Source: Tannerella sp. (lineage in GTDB: Bacteria > Bacteroidota > Bacteroidia > Bacteroidales > Tannerellaceae). From it: a stretch of DNA of 18,251 nucleotides. The DNA lies in the NCBI GenBank assembly GCA_031272655.1, contig JAISTJ010000067.1, positions 1 through 18,251 of the forward strand. Reading direction: 5' to 3'. The translations under genes were made by a program, and so were the position numbers. Of the stretch, positions 1 to 7,173 are shown piece by piece. Under the pieces are notes generated by a model that searched no databases, had not been told where the DNA came from, and was given only the letters and a program-made list of their open reading frames with translations. Position 1 is the stretch's first letter. The number at the start of each line of letters is the position of its first letter.

Positions 1-41
1 CCTTATTCCCTTATTAAACAATTGAAAATAAGGGAATAAGG
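1..41. repeat. Perfect 15-bp inverted repeat (hairpin) beyond the galE stop
   Basis: Positions 1-15 (CCTTATTCCCTTATT) are the exact reverse complement of 27-41, with an 11-nt spacer at 16-26. The arm may extend beyond the window edge, because the G at 42 would pair with an unseen C. On the minus strand this lies about 90 nt past the galE stop and could fold in that transcript. No clean T-run follows within view, so a terminator role is not shown. It could equally be the end of a small mobile or dispersed repeat. Confidence 0.7.
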
Positions 42-72
42 GAGAGAGAGGCGAATATGTCCGACATGCTAC

Positions 73-116
73 TAAGGGTTCCTCCTCAAATAAGGGTTTA
101 CCTCGCAATGACGGGG
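73..116 (-). repeat. Repeat-rich spacer with dispersed 'GTCATTGCGA' repeat fragment
   Basis: TAAGGGTT occurs twice, at 73-80 and 91-98. It is followed at 103-116 by a 14-nt stretch whose reverse complement, CCCCGTCATTGCGA, is identical to 14787-14800 inside the rhamnosidase gene. The same family of sequence, GTCATTGCGA followed by GAAGC and CAATCC, is known as a dispersed repeat in many bacterial genomes. Here only the left end of the unit is present. No gene is visible in 1-127. Confidence 0.6.
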
Positions 117-127
117 TACTCATAACT

Positions 128-1144
128 CTATCGAAGTTTTTCCTGCCACTTCCAAGCTGAGCGGAGCGTATCGGCGAGGGTTTCGGTCGCTTTCCATCCG
201 AGGACATTGTTGGCGTGTTCGGGGTTTGCCCATACTTTTTCTATATCACCTTCGCGCCTGCCGGTGATTTTGTGAGGCACCTTCACACCGGTAGCCGACT
301 CGAAAGTGTTTATCAGTTCAAGCACCGACACCCCGTTGCCTGTTCCGAGGTTGAACACTTCAAGGTTTGCCCCCGACTTGCCGCTAAGCATCCGGTTGAT
401 AGCCACAACATGCGCTTTTGCGAGATCAACTACATTAATATAATCGCGTATGCACGAGCCGTCGGGAGTGTCATAATCATCGCCGAAGACACTCAGTTCC
501 TTGCGCACGCCGGCCGCCGTCTGCGTCAGGAACGGCACAAGGTTTTGCGGCACACCTATCGGCAACTCCCCTATCTCAGCCGACGGATGAGCGCCTATCG
601 GATTGAAATAGCGCAAGAGGATACTCTTGTAAGGCGCTCCCGCATGAATAGCGTCGCGGATAATCTCTTCATTTATCTGTTTGGTGTTGCCGTAGGGCGA
701 CAAAGCGGGTTTTACCGGCGCATCTTCGGTAACAGGCAGAATATCAGGCTGTCCGTAAACCGTACATGACGACGAGAAAACTATACCCCTGATACCGTAA
801 GCCGGCATCAATTCAAGCAGGTTAAGAAGCGATACAATGTTGTTCCGATAATATCGGAGCGGTTGCTGCACCGATTCACCCACAGCTTTGAAGGCCGCAA
901 AATGGATAATGCCGGCTATCTCCTGATTATCAGCTATAACCTTCTCTACAGCAGCCTTGTCGTTGCAGTCGGTCTTATAAAAAATCGGACGTACGCCCGT
1001 GATCCGTTCAATCCCGTCTATCACTCCTGCATTTGAGTTCGACAGATTGTCAATAATAACAACTTCATAACCTGCATTTTGCAGTTCCACAGTTGTATGC
1101 GACCCGATATATCCCGTTCCGCCCGTAACTAAAATCTTTTCCAT
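128..1144 (-). CDS. galE: UDP-glucose 4-epimerase
   Basis: This NAD-dependent cytoplasmic enzyme interconverts UDP-galactose and UDP-glucose in the Leloir pathway. The protein of 338 residues has the usual family length. It opens with the Rossmann motif GGTGYIG (residues 8-14), carries the serine cluster near residue 125 (FSSSCTVYGQ), and has the catalytic Y-x-x-x-K as PYGNTK with Tyr151 and Lys155. The start is placed at 1144 because MEKILVTGG is the typical N-terminus. An in-frame ATG at 1168 would add eight residues that the family lacks and would overlap the predicted -7 box. It is transcribed away from the sigma factor gene. In this setting it could process galactose released by the GH36 enzyme, but GalE is also a housekeeping enzyme for cell-surface sugars, so the link to the PUL is inference. 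Confidence 0.97.
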   Translation of the reverse strand: MEKILVTGGTGYIGSHTTVELQNAGYEVVIIDNLSNSNAGVIDGIERITGVRPIFYKTDCNDKAAVEKVIADNQEIAGIIHFAAFKAVGESVQQPLRYYRNNIVSLLNLLELMPAYGIRGIVFSSSCTVYGQPDILPVTEDAPVKPALSPYGNTKQINEEIIRDAIHAGAPYKSILLRYFNPIGAHPSAEIGELPIGVPQNLVPFLTQTAAGVRKELSVFGDDYDTPDGSCIRDYINVVDLAKAHVVAINRMLSGKSGANLEVFNLGTGNGVSVLELINTFESATGVKVPHKITGRREGDIEKVWANPEHANNVLGWKATETLADTLRSAWKWQEKLR

Positions 1145-1165
1145 AAAAATGTAATTTTTTTGGTG

Positions 1166-1194
1166 CAAATGTAAGAAAATTTTTATTTTTTCAA
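1166..1194 (-). promoter_or_regulatory. Bacteroidetes-type promoter for galE
   Basis: On the minus strand a perfect TAnnTTTG box (TACATTTG) lies at 1173-1166, with a TTG at 1194-1192 eighteen nucleotides upstream as a partial -33 element. The spacing fits the Bacteroidetes housekeeping sigma factor. The box lies just upstream of the galE start at 1144, which implies a very short leader and supports that start over the ATG at 1168. Confidence 0.6.
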
Positions 1195-1202
1195 TACATT
1201 TG
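1195..1202 (+). promoter_or_regulatory. -7 box for the ECF sigma factor gene
   Basis: TACATTTG matches TAnnTTTG exactly and lies 25 nt before the ATG at 1228. No convincing TTTG is found about 20 nt upstream, where the sequence is A/T-rich, so the -33 element is weak or absent. The box abuts the -33 element of the divergent galE promoter, so the two units may compete for polymerase. Confidence 0.5.
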
Positions 1203-1227
1203 TAGCCAAAAAATCGAAAAACAGAAA

Positions 1228-1809
1228 ATGAGACTGTACCGTACAGATGAAATTTTACATCGCGAATTTCCTTTCACTGACGATAAACGCCTGAGGAATA
1301 TTTACATGAGTTACTTTCCGCGCCTGCTTCGCTTTGCTATCGAATATGTTGATACTAAGGAAGATGCGGAAAATATAATTCAGGATATCTTTACGTATAT
1401 ATTGGAAAACCGGCACACAATCTGCATCAATACTACGCTTAACGCATGGCTCTATGCGATAGTGAGGAACAAGTGCATTGATTTCCTGCGGCACAGGCTT
1501 GCCGTCGAAGAGGGCAACCGTCATCTTCAGGATTCGTTCGTACTTGAACAGAAAATCAAACTCCAGTCGCTGCAGTTTTTCGACGACGAACTGACGGAAG
1601 ACACCGACGCCACGATTCAAGCCATCTATGACGCCATAGAGAGCCTCCCCGAACGATGCCGCCGGATTTTTAAGATGAACAAACTTGAAGGCAAAAAATA
1701 CAGCCGTATAGCGGAAGAGCTGGGCATATCCGAGAAAACGGTTGACAACCAGATGGGAACAGCCCTCGCAAAACTCCGTGAAAAACTCAAGCGGCGACCG
1801 CCCAAATGA
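1228..1809 (+). CDS. ECF-type RNA polymerase sigma-70 factor (Bacteroidetes PUL type)
   Basis: This 193-residue protein has the two-domain layout of extracytoplasmic-function sigma factors. Region 2 spans about residues 25-92 and includes YFPRLLRFAIEY, the acidic DAENIIQDIF helix and the AWLYAIVRNKCIDFLR core. Region 4 spans about 130-185, with the LPERCRRIF helix followed by the helix-turn-helix YSRIAEELGISEKTVDNQM. This resembles the large Bacteroides sigma-70 family that pairs with FecR-like anti-sigma factors to switch on glycan uptake operons. The partner is presumably the fecR product at 7174-8238, although that gene is about 5.4 kb away and on the other strand. The likely target is the susCD promoter region between fecR and susC. 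Ending at 1809, it converges on susD. The start at 1228 is the first in-frame ATG after the promoter box. Confidence 0.95.
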   Translation: MRLYRTDEILHREFPFTDDKRLRNIYMSYFPRLLRFAIEYVDTKEDAENIIQDIFTYILENRHTICINTTLNAWLYAIVRNKCIDFLRHRLAVEEGNRHLQDSFVLEQKIKLQSLQFFDDELTEDTDATIQAIYDAIESLPERCRRIFKMNKLEGKKYSRIAEELGISEKTVDNQMGTALAKLREKLKRRPPK

Positions 1810-1832
1810 AAAAAACACTTAACAAAAAAATA

Positions 1833-1868
1833 AGCATCAACTCCACCAAAAGAGATGAAGTTGATGCT
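1833..1868 (-). terminator. Rho-independent terminator of the susCD operon
   Basis: AGCATCAACT (1833-1842) pairs perfectly with AGTTGATGCT (1859-1868) around a 16-nt loop. Read on the minus strand, the hairpin comes 11 nt after the susD stop and is followed by a seven-T run (complement of the A-run at 1824-1830). This is the expected position and orientation for ending the fecR-susC-susD transcript. On the plus strand the downstream side is A/T-rich but lacks a clear T-run, so termination of the sigma gene here is less certain. Confidence 0.75.
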
Positions 1869-1879
1869 AAATAATTGAT

Positions 1880-3424
1880 TTACAGCGGGTTTTGGTCTGC
1901 GGGAGTGATGTTTTGGTTATAGTTCAATTCCGTTTCCAACGGGATTTGGAATGTGAAATGACCCGCCGGATGCGACAGTTTCTCCAAATGATTGGCAGAG
2001 CTTGCCCTGTCAATCCCGATATTCCATCGCTTGTTGTCATAGAACTCATGTCCTGCTTCTCCCCACAACTCGATACGCCTGTGCAGTTGAATTTCTTTGA
2101 ACAAGGCATCGCCCGTAGCGGAAGACTTTACATAGCCCGGATCACGCTGCGACACTAAAGAATACAGGGTATTTTGCGCTGCGGCGTCATTTCCGGAGCG
2201 CTGCTCCGCCTCTGCCTTTGCAAGATACATTTCCGAAGCCCGGATGTAGATTTCATCCTGATTATAAGCTGTATTATCGCGCAAGGTAGAAGTCGCCCAT
2301 TTTAACTGGAAGTATTTTTCTACCAGAACGGTCGCGTCAGACACAGGATAAGTGTATTCAAACGGCTCGGATGTGAAGTTCTTCTTGCGATAGTCAGTTT
2401 CGGGAATCTGGTCGTATAGACGTTGATCTATAGCGAGCCACGACGTCTGTTGAGAACCGCCATAACCGCCCTCACCGTAGATATTCATCCACGCATCAAA
2501 CGAAGATTGAGCCTTGTTTGAATTTGAAGAATAGAAATGACCGAATATAACTTCTTTTTCCATGACTGTGAAGCCTTTAGTCGTATAGTCTTCTTCATTG
2601 AAAAGTTCAGGGTAGGCGTTAATCACGTCTGAAGCCGCCGAAATAGCCGTTTGCCATTCGCCCATTGTCAATGCCGCACGCGCAAGCACTACCGATGCGA
2701 AACTTCCGTCTATATCATCGCGTTTGTCTGTCATATAATTTCCTGAAACCTTAAACAGCTGAACGGCTTCGGTAGCGTCATCAATAATCTGTTTCCAGAC
2801 TTCGGCTGAAGCGGCGCGAGGTTGCGCCACATTAGTAGTTGTTGTGTAAAGAGGCACTCCGGCTTTGTCTTTTCCGCCATGAAGGTAGTCGTCCTGAAAC
2901 AACCACATCAGATAGGTATAAGAAAAAGCCCTGATAGTCAGCGCAGAAGCTTTAAATGTCATTACGGCCTTATTTTCATCCGATAAATCCGACAAATTCA
3001 GGCTTTCCGGCACTGCAGCGATAATCTGGTTGGCATAAAAGATGTATTTATAGAAATTTCTCCAGAAGCATACGGGTAGCGGCGAGATTTGAGTCTGCCA
3101 GTCCCGAAGCCTGTAATCATCATCTAACCATCCTGATTTAACTTTCACAACGTCATTTCCAATAAAATTCAAACGTATGTGCAATACCGCCAAATTCCTG
3201 TCGTTTACAGACCCTGTTCCATAATCATGAATCTGCGACGTCAGGGCGGTTACCATCGGCTCAAGTACCGAGTTAGGATCTTTTAAAACCATTTTTTGAA
3301 TATCGGCTTGGGTCATCCGATCCATCGGGTCAATCTCCAACAGGTCGTTACATGAGAATAAAAAGGCTAAACAGCTTATACTCAACAGCCATATATGGTT
3401 TGTTATTATTTTATATGTGTTCAT
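1880..3424 (-). CDS. SusD/RagB-family glycan-binding outer membrane lipoprotein
   Basis: SusD-like proteins sit on the outer face of the outer membrane and act as a lid on the SusC channel, delivering oligosaccharides to it. This protein of 514 residues has normal family length. It begins with a lipoprotein signal whose lipobox is LFSC, with Cys25 as the lipidated residue, followed by the typical NDLLEIDP. The body has family landmarks: a helical TPR-like core around ALTIRAFSYTYLMWLFQDD, the region VPLYTTTTNVAQPRAASAEVWKQI in two stretches, and the C-terminal RASEMYLAKAEAEQRSG and RRIELWGEAGHEFYDNKRW motifs. It starts 23 nt downstream of the susC stop and is surely cotranscribed. The ligand cannot be read from sequence, because SusD binding sites vary. 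Identity as SusD family is firm; the substrate is unknown. Confidence 0.95.
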   Translation of the reverse strand: MNTYKIITNHIWLLSISCLAFLFSCNDLLEIDPMDRMTQADIQKMVLKDPNSVLEPMVTALTSQIHDYGTGSVNDRNLAVLHIRLNFIGNDVVKVKSGWLDDDYRLRDWQTQISPLPVCFWRNFYKYIFYANQIIAAVPESLNLSDLSDENKAVMTFKASALTIRAFSYTYLMWLFQDDYLHGGKDKAGVPLYTTTTNVAQPRAASAEVWKQIIDDATEAVQLFKVSGNYMTDKRDDIDGSFASVVLARAALTMGEWQTAISAASDVINAYPELFNEEDYTTKGFTVMEKEVIFGHFYSSNSNKAQSSFDAWMNIYGEGGYGGSQQTSWLAIDQRLYDQIPETDYRKKNFTSEPFEYTYPVSDATVLVEKYFQLKWATSTLRDNTAYNQDEIYIRASEMYLAKAEAEQRSGNDAAAQNTLYSLVSQRDPGYVKSSATGDALFKEIQLHRRIELWGEAGHEFYDNKRWNIGIDRASSANHLEKLSHPAGHFTFQIPLETELNYNQNITPADQNPL

Positions 3425-3447
3425 AAATTCTTATATTTAATTGTTAA

Positions 3448-6400
3448 TTAAAATGTTAGATTAAGTCCTATGGAATAGGATTTTGCCTGCGGGAATCCGA
3501 AACCATTAATAGGCGCACCGTCATACGAAACGCGCGGGTCAAGTCCTTTCTTTGCCGTCAGCAAGAAAAGATTTTCACCGAGAAGATAGATATGCAGGTT
3601 TTGGGCATAAATTTTCTGCGCTGCATGTTTAGGCAATGTGTAACCCAGAGTAATTGACTTCATATTCAGATAACTTGCATTAAATAAATAGAAATCGGAG
3701 TACTGTCCGGCGCTGCCGCCGGCAGGCTGAAAAGATAAATCCCTTGACATTCCTAACATTCTCATCGGATATTTACCGTTGGGATTTTCGGGGGACCACG
3801 TATCAAGCATATCGGTAGAAACGCCTCGACCAATAGTCATTCCTGTTAAATACTGGTATGTCAAATTGATGATTTTGCCGCCTAACTGGTAACTTGCTAT
3901 CATTCCGGCATCAAAATCCTTGAATTTTATGTTGGTATGGAAACCGCCATAAAGCAAAGCTTTGGGCGAGCCGAGTTCAAATCTGGTCGCTTCATTAGGA
4001 TCGGTCGTTGTTACAATGTCGCCTAATTTATGACCCGGGTATTTCTCCAGATCGGAATCATAACGCAATTCCTTGTACAGCAAGCCTATCCCGGTTTCTT
4101 TATCAACGCCGGCATAACGGTACATATACAGGTTGAAATAATCTTTGCCGATGCCGCGAAGATAGTTTTCAGTTACATAGCCATGAACGCCGGGATATAC
4201 CTCTGTGCCTATCTGATCGGGCATTTTTGTCAATTCATTTTTATAATTAGACAAATTAATTCCAACATTCCAGTAAAAGTCTTTATTTTTGACTATGTCA
4301 TAGCCCAAATCCAGTTCAAGACTTGTATTCAGCATTTCCCCTATGTTTTGCGTAGCGGAAGATTGCCCTGTAGATGCCGCTAATGCAACAGACCAGAGCA
4401 TGTCTTTGGTTTTCTTGTTAGAATAATCTAAAGAACCTGTAAAACGGTCTGCAATAATGAAATCCAAACCTACATCAAAGCCGTAATTTTTTTCCCATGA
4501 AAGTGTGGGATTGCCAAATGCGGTCTGTGATACGGATAACACAGGCGTGCCGATAGAACCGGCATTGGAAATCTGCCAGATATCCGTCCAGCTATACAGT
4601 CCTATGTTATTATTGCCGAGCGTGCCATAGTTCACTCTCAATTTCAGCTCGTTTAACCATGGTGCATTTTCTTGCATGAATGATTCCTGAGTTATTCGGT
4701 AAGCGCCGCCTACCGACCAGAAAGTTCCCCATTTGTTGCCTCGGAAACCCGACCATCCATCGGTTCTGATACTGGATGACAAATAATACTTGCCGGCATA
4801 ATTATAATTGGCTCTTGCAAGGTAGCCTTCAAGTGCGCTGCTTTCTTCGCCTCCGCTTAATCCGCTTATTTGCAGAGCATTAGAGAGCGATGGCCTGTCC
4901 ACCATGAATAGATTCCTCTTCGAGCCGCTCATGTATTTACTCGTGCTCCATCTAAATTCATGCCCTATCAAAGCATCTACGTGATGAGAACCGAAATTTT
5001 TGTCATAAGTCAAACGTTGAGTGGAATTTAAAGTCAAATATCTGTACCATGAATTTGAAATTGTGCCGTGATAGTCGCGAGCCGCAGTTCCGCTTTCGTT
5101 ATTGCCGTAACTCACGCTTAACTGGTGAATTTCATCCATATTCAAGTCTATAAATGCCTTAAAATCATTCAGCAACGTTGCTTCCAAATAAGTATAACCG
5201 TTGAGATTATTCCTTGTCGTTTCACTAAGATCCTTGTCAAAATAGACTCCCGGAGAGTAGCCCGGGAAAGTTGTCCTCCTTGTATTCCCAAGAGGGGAAT
5301 CGGTTTGTCCGGTACCTAAATCCCAGATCGGTTTGCCATCTTCGTCATATTTTATCTTGCCGTCCAAATCATGGGCAAACAACGGCCAGGTCGGGGCGAA
5401 AAGCCCTAACCAGACAAAAATATTAGTATTAACGGTACCGCCGGAATAACCGGGGGCGTTTGAATAAGTTCTGGAATACGACAGATTCATGCCTCCTTTT
5501 AACCATTTGGTTATCTGGGTGTTAATTTTCATTTTGGCGGAATACCTGTCGAATGTAGAGCCCATTACATAAGAAGGATTACCAAGGTATCCCAAAGAGA
5601 AATAGTAATCCATATTGTCTGTTCCTCCGCTGATATTGGCATTATACTCCTGACGGAGAACGGTTTTAATAAAGTAGTCCGCCCAATCGTCCTGATACAG
5701 CAATTTCGCGTCGCTTCTGACTTTGCCCGTTGAAGGGTCAATCAAAGTAGAGCCTTCGGGAATGCGATATAACAGATAATTGCCGAGACCATTATCCGCG
5801 CCAAGTGTGTTCCCGTTCATTTTAAACAGGTTATCGGCAGCATATTGGCGCAACTCCTGATCGGACATTGACTTAAACTGCTCTGCCCTGCCGGAATAAT
5901 ACTTGATATAATTATAGTTGCCCTGATATACATATTCGTAATATTTATCCGCATCTGTAATCATATCGAAAAACGGCACTCCTTGGGATGATGTTCCTAC
6001 CCTGACATCAAAATCTATTTTGGGCTTACCGGTTTTGCCTTTTTTCGTTGTAACCTGCAGAACCCCGTTTGCTGCACGTGAACCGTACAAAGAGTTTGAA
6101 GCAGCATCTTTAGAAACTACAATAGACTCTATATCAGACGGATTGATAGAATTTAAGCTCATACTTGTAGGTATGCCGTCAACAACGACCAACGGACTTG
6201 TTCCGCCGGAAATAGACCCCATGCCCCGCACTCGGATATCGGCTTCGGCGCCGGGTTGTCCGGTACTTTGAGCAAACTGGACGCCCGGGACAAGACCCAC
6301 CAACGCTTGAGAGGCCGATGATACCTGCTGGATTTTCATTTGGTCGGCCGAAACCGAAGTTACAGACCCTGTCAGGTCTTTCTTCTTAACCGTTCCGTAA

Positions 6401-7026
6401 GCTACTACAACCACTTCGTCAAGGTTTTGGGCGTCTTCAAACAGCGTGATTCGCAGGTCTGTCTGGTTGCCTACCGTGATTTCTTGGGTGGCGTAGCCGA
6501 TGTAGGTGATTCTTAGTACGGCTTTGGCGTCTTTGACTGTTAAAGAGAACCTTCCGTCGGCGTCGGTACTGATGCCGTTGGTAGTGCCTTTTTCAGCTAC
6601 GTTGGCGCCCGGGACAGGCTCGCCGGTCTCATCTACAATTATTCCCGTGATGCGCTTGCCTGTCTGCTGCGGCATGGGAGCACCAATCATGCGCTTCATC
6701 AGCATGATATTCTTGCCTTCAACGGCGTAAATAACATCCGAATTAGCGAAAGTGTTTGAAAGCACCTCGGCTACCGAAGTGTTCTCGGCATCCATTGATA
6801 TCCTCCGCCTGACATCTATTGCCGTGTTGTCATAAACGAACAGGAAATCGGTCTGCTTTTCTATCTCGTCAAAGAGCGTTAACAACCTCTCATTTCTTAA
6901 ATGAATGTTAATTTTGGCGAGTTGCGAATTTGCCTCTTCTGCGAAAACTGCTGAAAGACAAATAGTTAAAAAAATTAGAGTATTTCTCATAACTCTTATG
7001 GTTTGGTAATTTAAAATATTATTCAT
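3448..7026 (-). CDS. SusC/RagA-family TonB-dependent transporter with STN signalling domain
   Basis: This is an outer membrane active-transport channel for oligosaccharides, powered by TonB-ExbBD. The domains of the 1192-residue protein, in order, are: a signal peptide (hydrophobic run ending near residue 30, before AEEANSQ); an STN signal-transduction domain at about 36-112; a carboxypeptidase-regulatory-like domain at about 125-197 (ITGIIVDETGEPVPGANV); a TonB-box region DEVVVVAYGTVKKKDLTGSV at 203-222; a plug with VRGMGSISGGTSPLVVVDG; and a 22-strand-type barrel ending in the aromatic GLNLTF. The STN domain marks it as a transducer that contacts a FecR anti-sigma factor, which is encoded next door. 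Two starts are possible. The ATG at 7026 gives a long signal peptide, as is common in this family. The ATG at 6990 (MRNTLIFLTI) gives a standard one. I chose the first without strong evidence. The susD gene follows after 23 nt. Confidence 0.96.
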   Translation of the reverse strand: MNNILNYQTIRVMRNTLIFLTICLSAVFAEEANSQLAKINIHLRNERLLTLFDEIEKQTDFLFVYDNTAIDVRRRISMDAENTSVAEVLSNTFANSDVIYAVEGKNIMLMKRMIGAPMPQQTGKRITGIIVDETGEPVPGANVAEKGTTNGISTDADGRFSLTVKDAKAVLRITYIGYATQEITVGNQTDLRITLFEDAQNLDEVVVVAYGTVKKKDLTGSVTSVSADQMKIQQVSSASQALVGLVPGVQFAQSTGQPGAEADIRVRGMGSISGGTSPLVVVDGIPTSMSLNSINPSDIESIVVSKDAASNSLYGSRAANGVLQVTTKKGKTGKPKIDFDVRVGTSSQGVPFFDMITDADKYYEYVYQGNYNYIKYYSGRAEQFKSMSDQELRQYAADNLFKMNGNTLGADNGLGNYLLYRIPEGSTLIDPSTGKVRSDAKLLYQDDWADYFIKTVLRQEYNANISGGTDNMDYYFSLGYLGNPSYVMGSTFDRYSAKMKINTQITKWLKGGMNLSYSRTYSNAPGYSGGTVNTNIFVWLGLFAPTWPLFAHDLDGKIKYDEDGKPIWDLGTGQTDSPLGNTRRTTFPGYSPGVYFDKDLSETTRNNLNGYTYLEATLLNDFKAFIDLNMDEIHQLSVSYGNNESGTAARDYHGTISNSWYRYLTLNSTQRLTYDKNFGSHHVDALIGHEFRWSTSKYMSGSKRNLFMVDRPSLSNALQISGLSGGEESSALEGYLARANYNYAGKYYLSSSIRTDGWSGFRGNKWGTFWSVGGAYRITQESFMQENAPWLNELKLRVNYGTLGNNNIGLYSWTDIWQISNAGSIGTPVLSVSQTAFGNPTLSWEKNYGFDVGLDFIIADRFTGSLDYSNKKTKDMLWSVALAASTGQSSATQNIGEMLNTSLELDLGYDIVKNKDFYWNVGINLSNYKNELTKMPDQIGTEVYPGVHGYVTENYLRGIGKDYFNLYMYRYAGVDKETGIGLLYKELRYDSDLEKYPGHKLGDIVTTTDPNEATRFELGSPKALLYGGFHTNIKFKDFDAGMIASYQLGGKIINLTYQYLTGMTIGRGVSTDMLDTWSPENPNGKYPMRMLGMSRDLSFQPAGGSAGQYSDFYLFNASYLNMKSITLGYTLPKHAAQKIYAQNLHIYLLGENLFLLTAKKGLDPRVSYDGAPINGFGFPQAKSYSIGLNLTF

Positions 7027-7033
7027 AATTTTG
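7002..7033 (+). promoter_or_regulatory. Plus-strand promoter antisense to the susC start
   Basis: TTTG at 7002-7005 and TAATTTTG at 7026-7033 are separated by exactly 20 nt, a full match to the Bacteroidetes promoter consensus TTTG-N19-21-TAnnTTTG. The -7 box touches the susC start codon (7026-7024 on the minus strand). No plus-strand ORF of note follows, but a terminator does at 7101-7134. Initiation would be expected near 7039. Confidence 0.6.
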
Positions 7034-7038
7034 TATGT

Positions 7039-7134
7039 TCATTAAGTTCGACTTCTTGAATTAAAATCTCAATTTTGTTTTAATGGGTATTAAACCCGAG
7101 GTCGGGATGCGCTGGAACGCTTCCCGACTTTTTT
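7039..7134 (+). ncRNA. Candidate cis-antisense sRNA to the susC leader (DonS-like arrangement)
   Basis: The sequence shows a promoter (7002-7033), then about 95 nt without a plausible ORF, then an intrinsic terminator with six Ts. The predicted RNA has a small hairpin with stem GGGT/ACCC (7085-7097) and the terminator hairpin. It is perfectly complementary to the 5' leader of the susC mRNA between fecR and susC. From established knowledge, Bacteroides PULs controlled by ECF sigma/anti-sigma pairs often encode a short antisense RNA at the susC 5' end that represses the system, DonS of the Bacteroides fragilis N-glycan locus being the studied case. By inference, this RNA would dampen susC expression when the glycan is scarce or less preferred. 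The 5' end is estimated, and I see no sequence evidence linking it to DonS beyond position and architecture. Confidence 0.6.
7101..7134 (+). terminator. Intrinsic terminator in the fecR-susC gap, plus-strand orientation
   Basis: GTCGGGA (7101-7107) pairs with TCCCGAC (7122-7128). One T-T mismatch and three further pairs (GCG/CGC) close a 6-nt loop, and TTTTTT follows at 7129-7134. The T-tail is only on the plus strand, so it ends a transcript antisense to susC rather than the fecR message. On the minus strand the same hairpin has no T-run after it, so fecR-susC read-through should be possible. Confidence 0.7.
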
Positions 7135-7173
7135 ATGTTGCAGCAGTCTATTTTTCCTTTCCCATAGGCATAA

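Noticed and set aside
57..67. Short palindrome ATGTCCGACAT in the left spacer
   Set aside because: Five-base arms are expected by chance and it is not placed at a promoter.
1145..1168. Upstream in-frame ATG giving galE eight extra residues
   Set aside because: GalE proteins start at the MxxILVTGG strand, and the longer start overlaps the predicted -7 box at 1166-1173.
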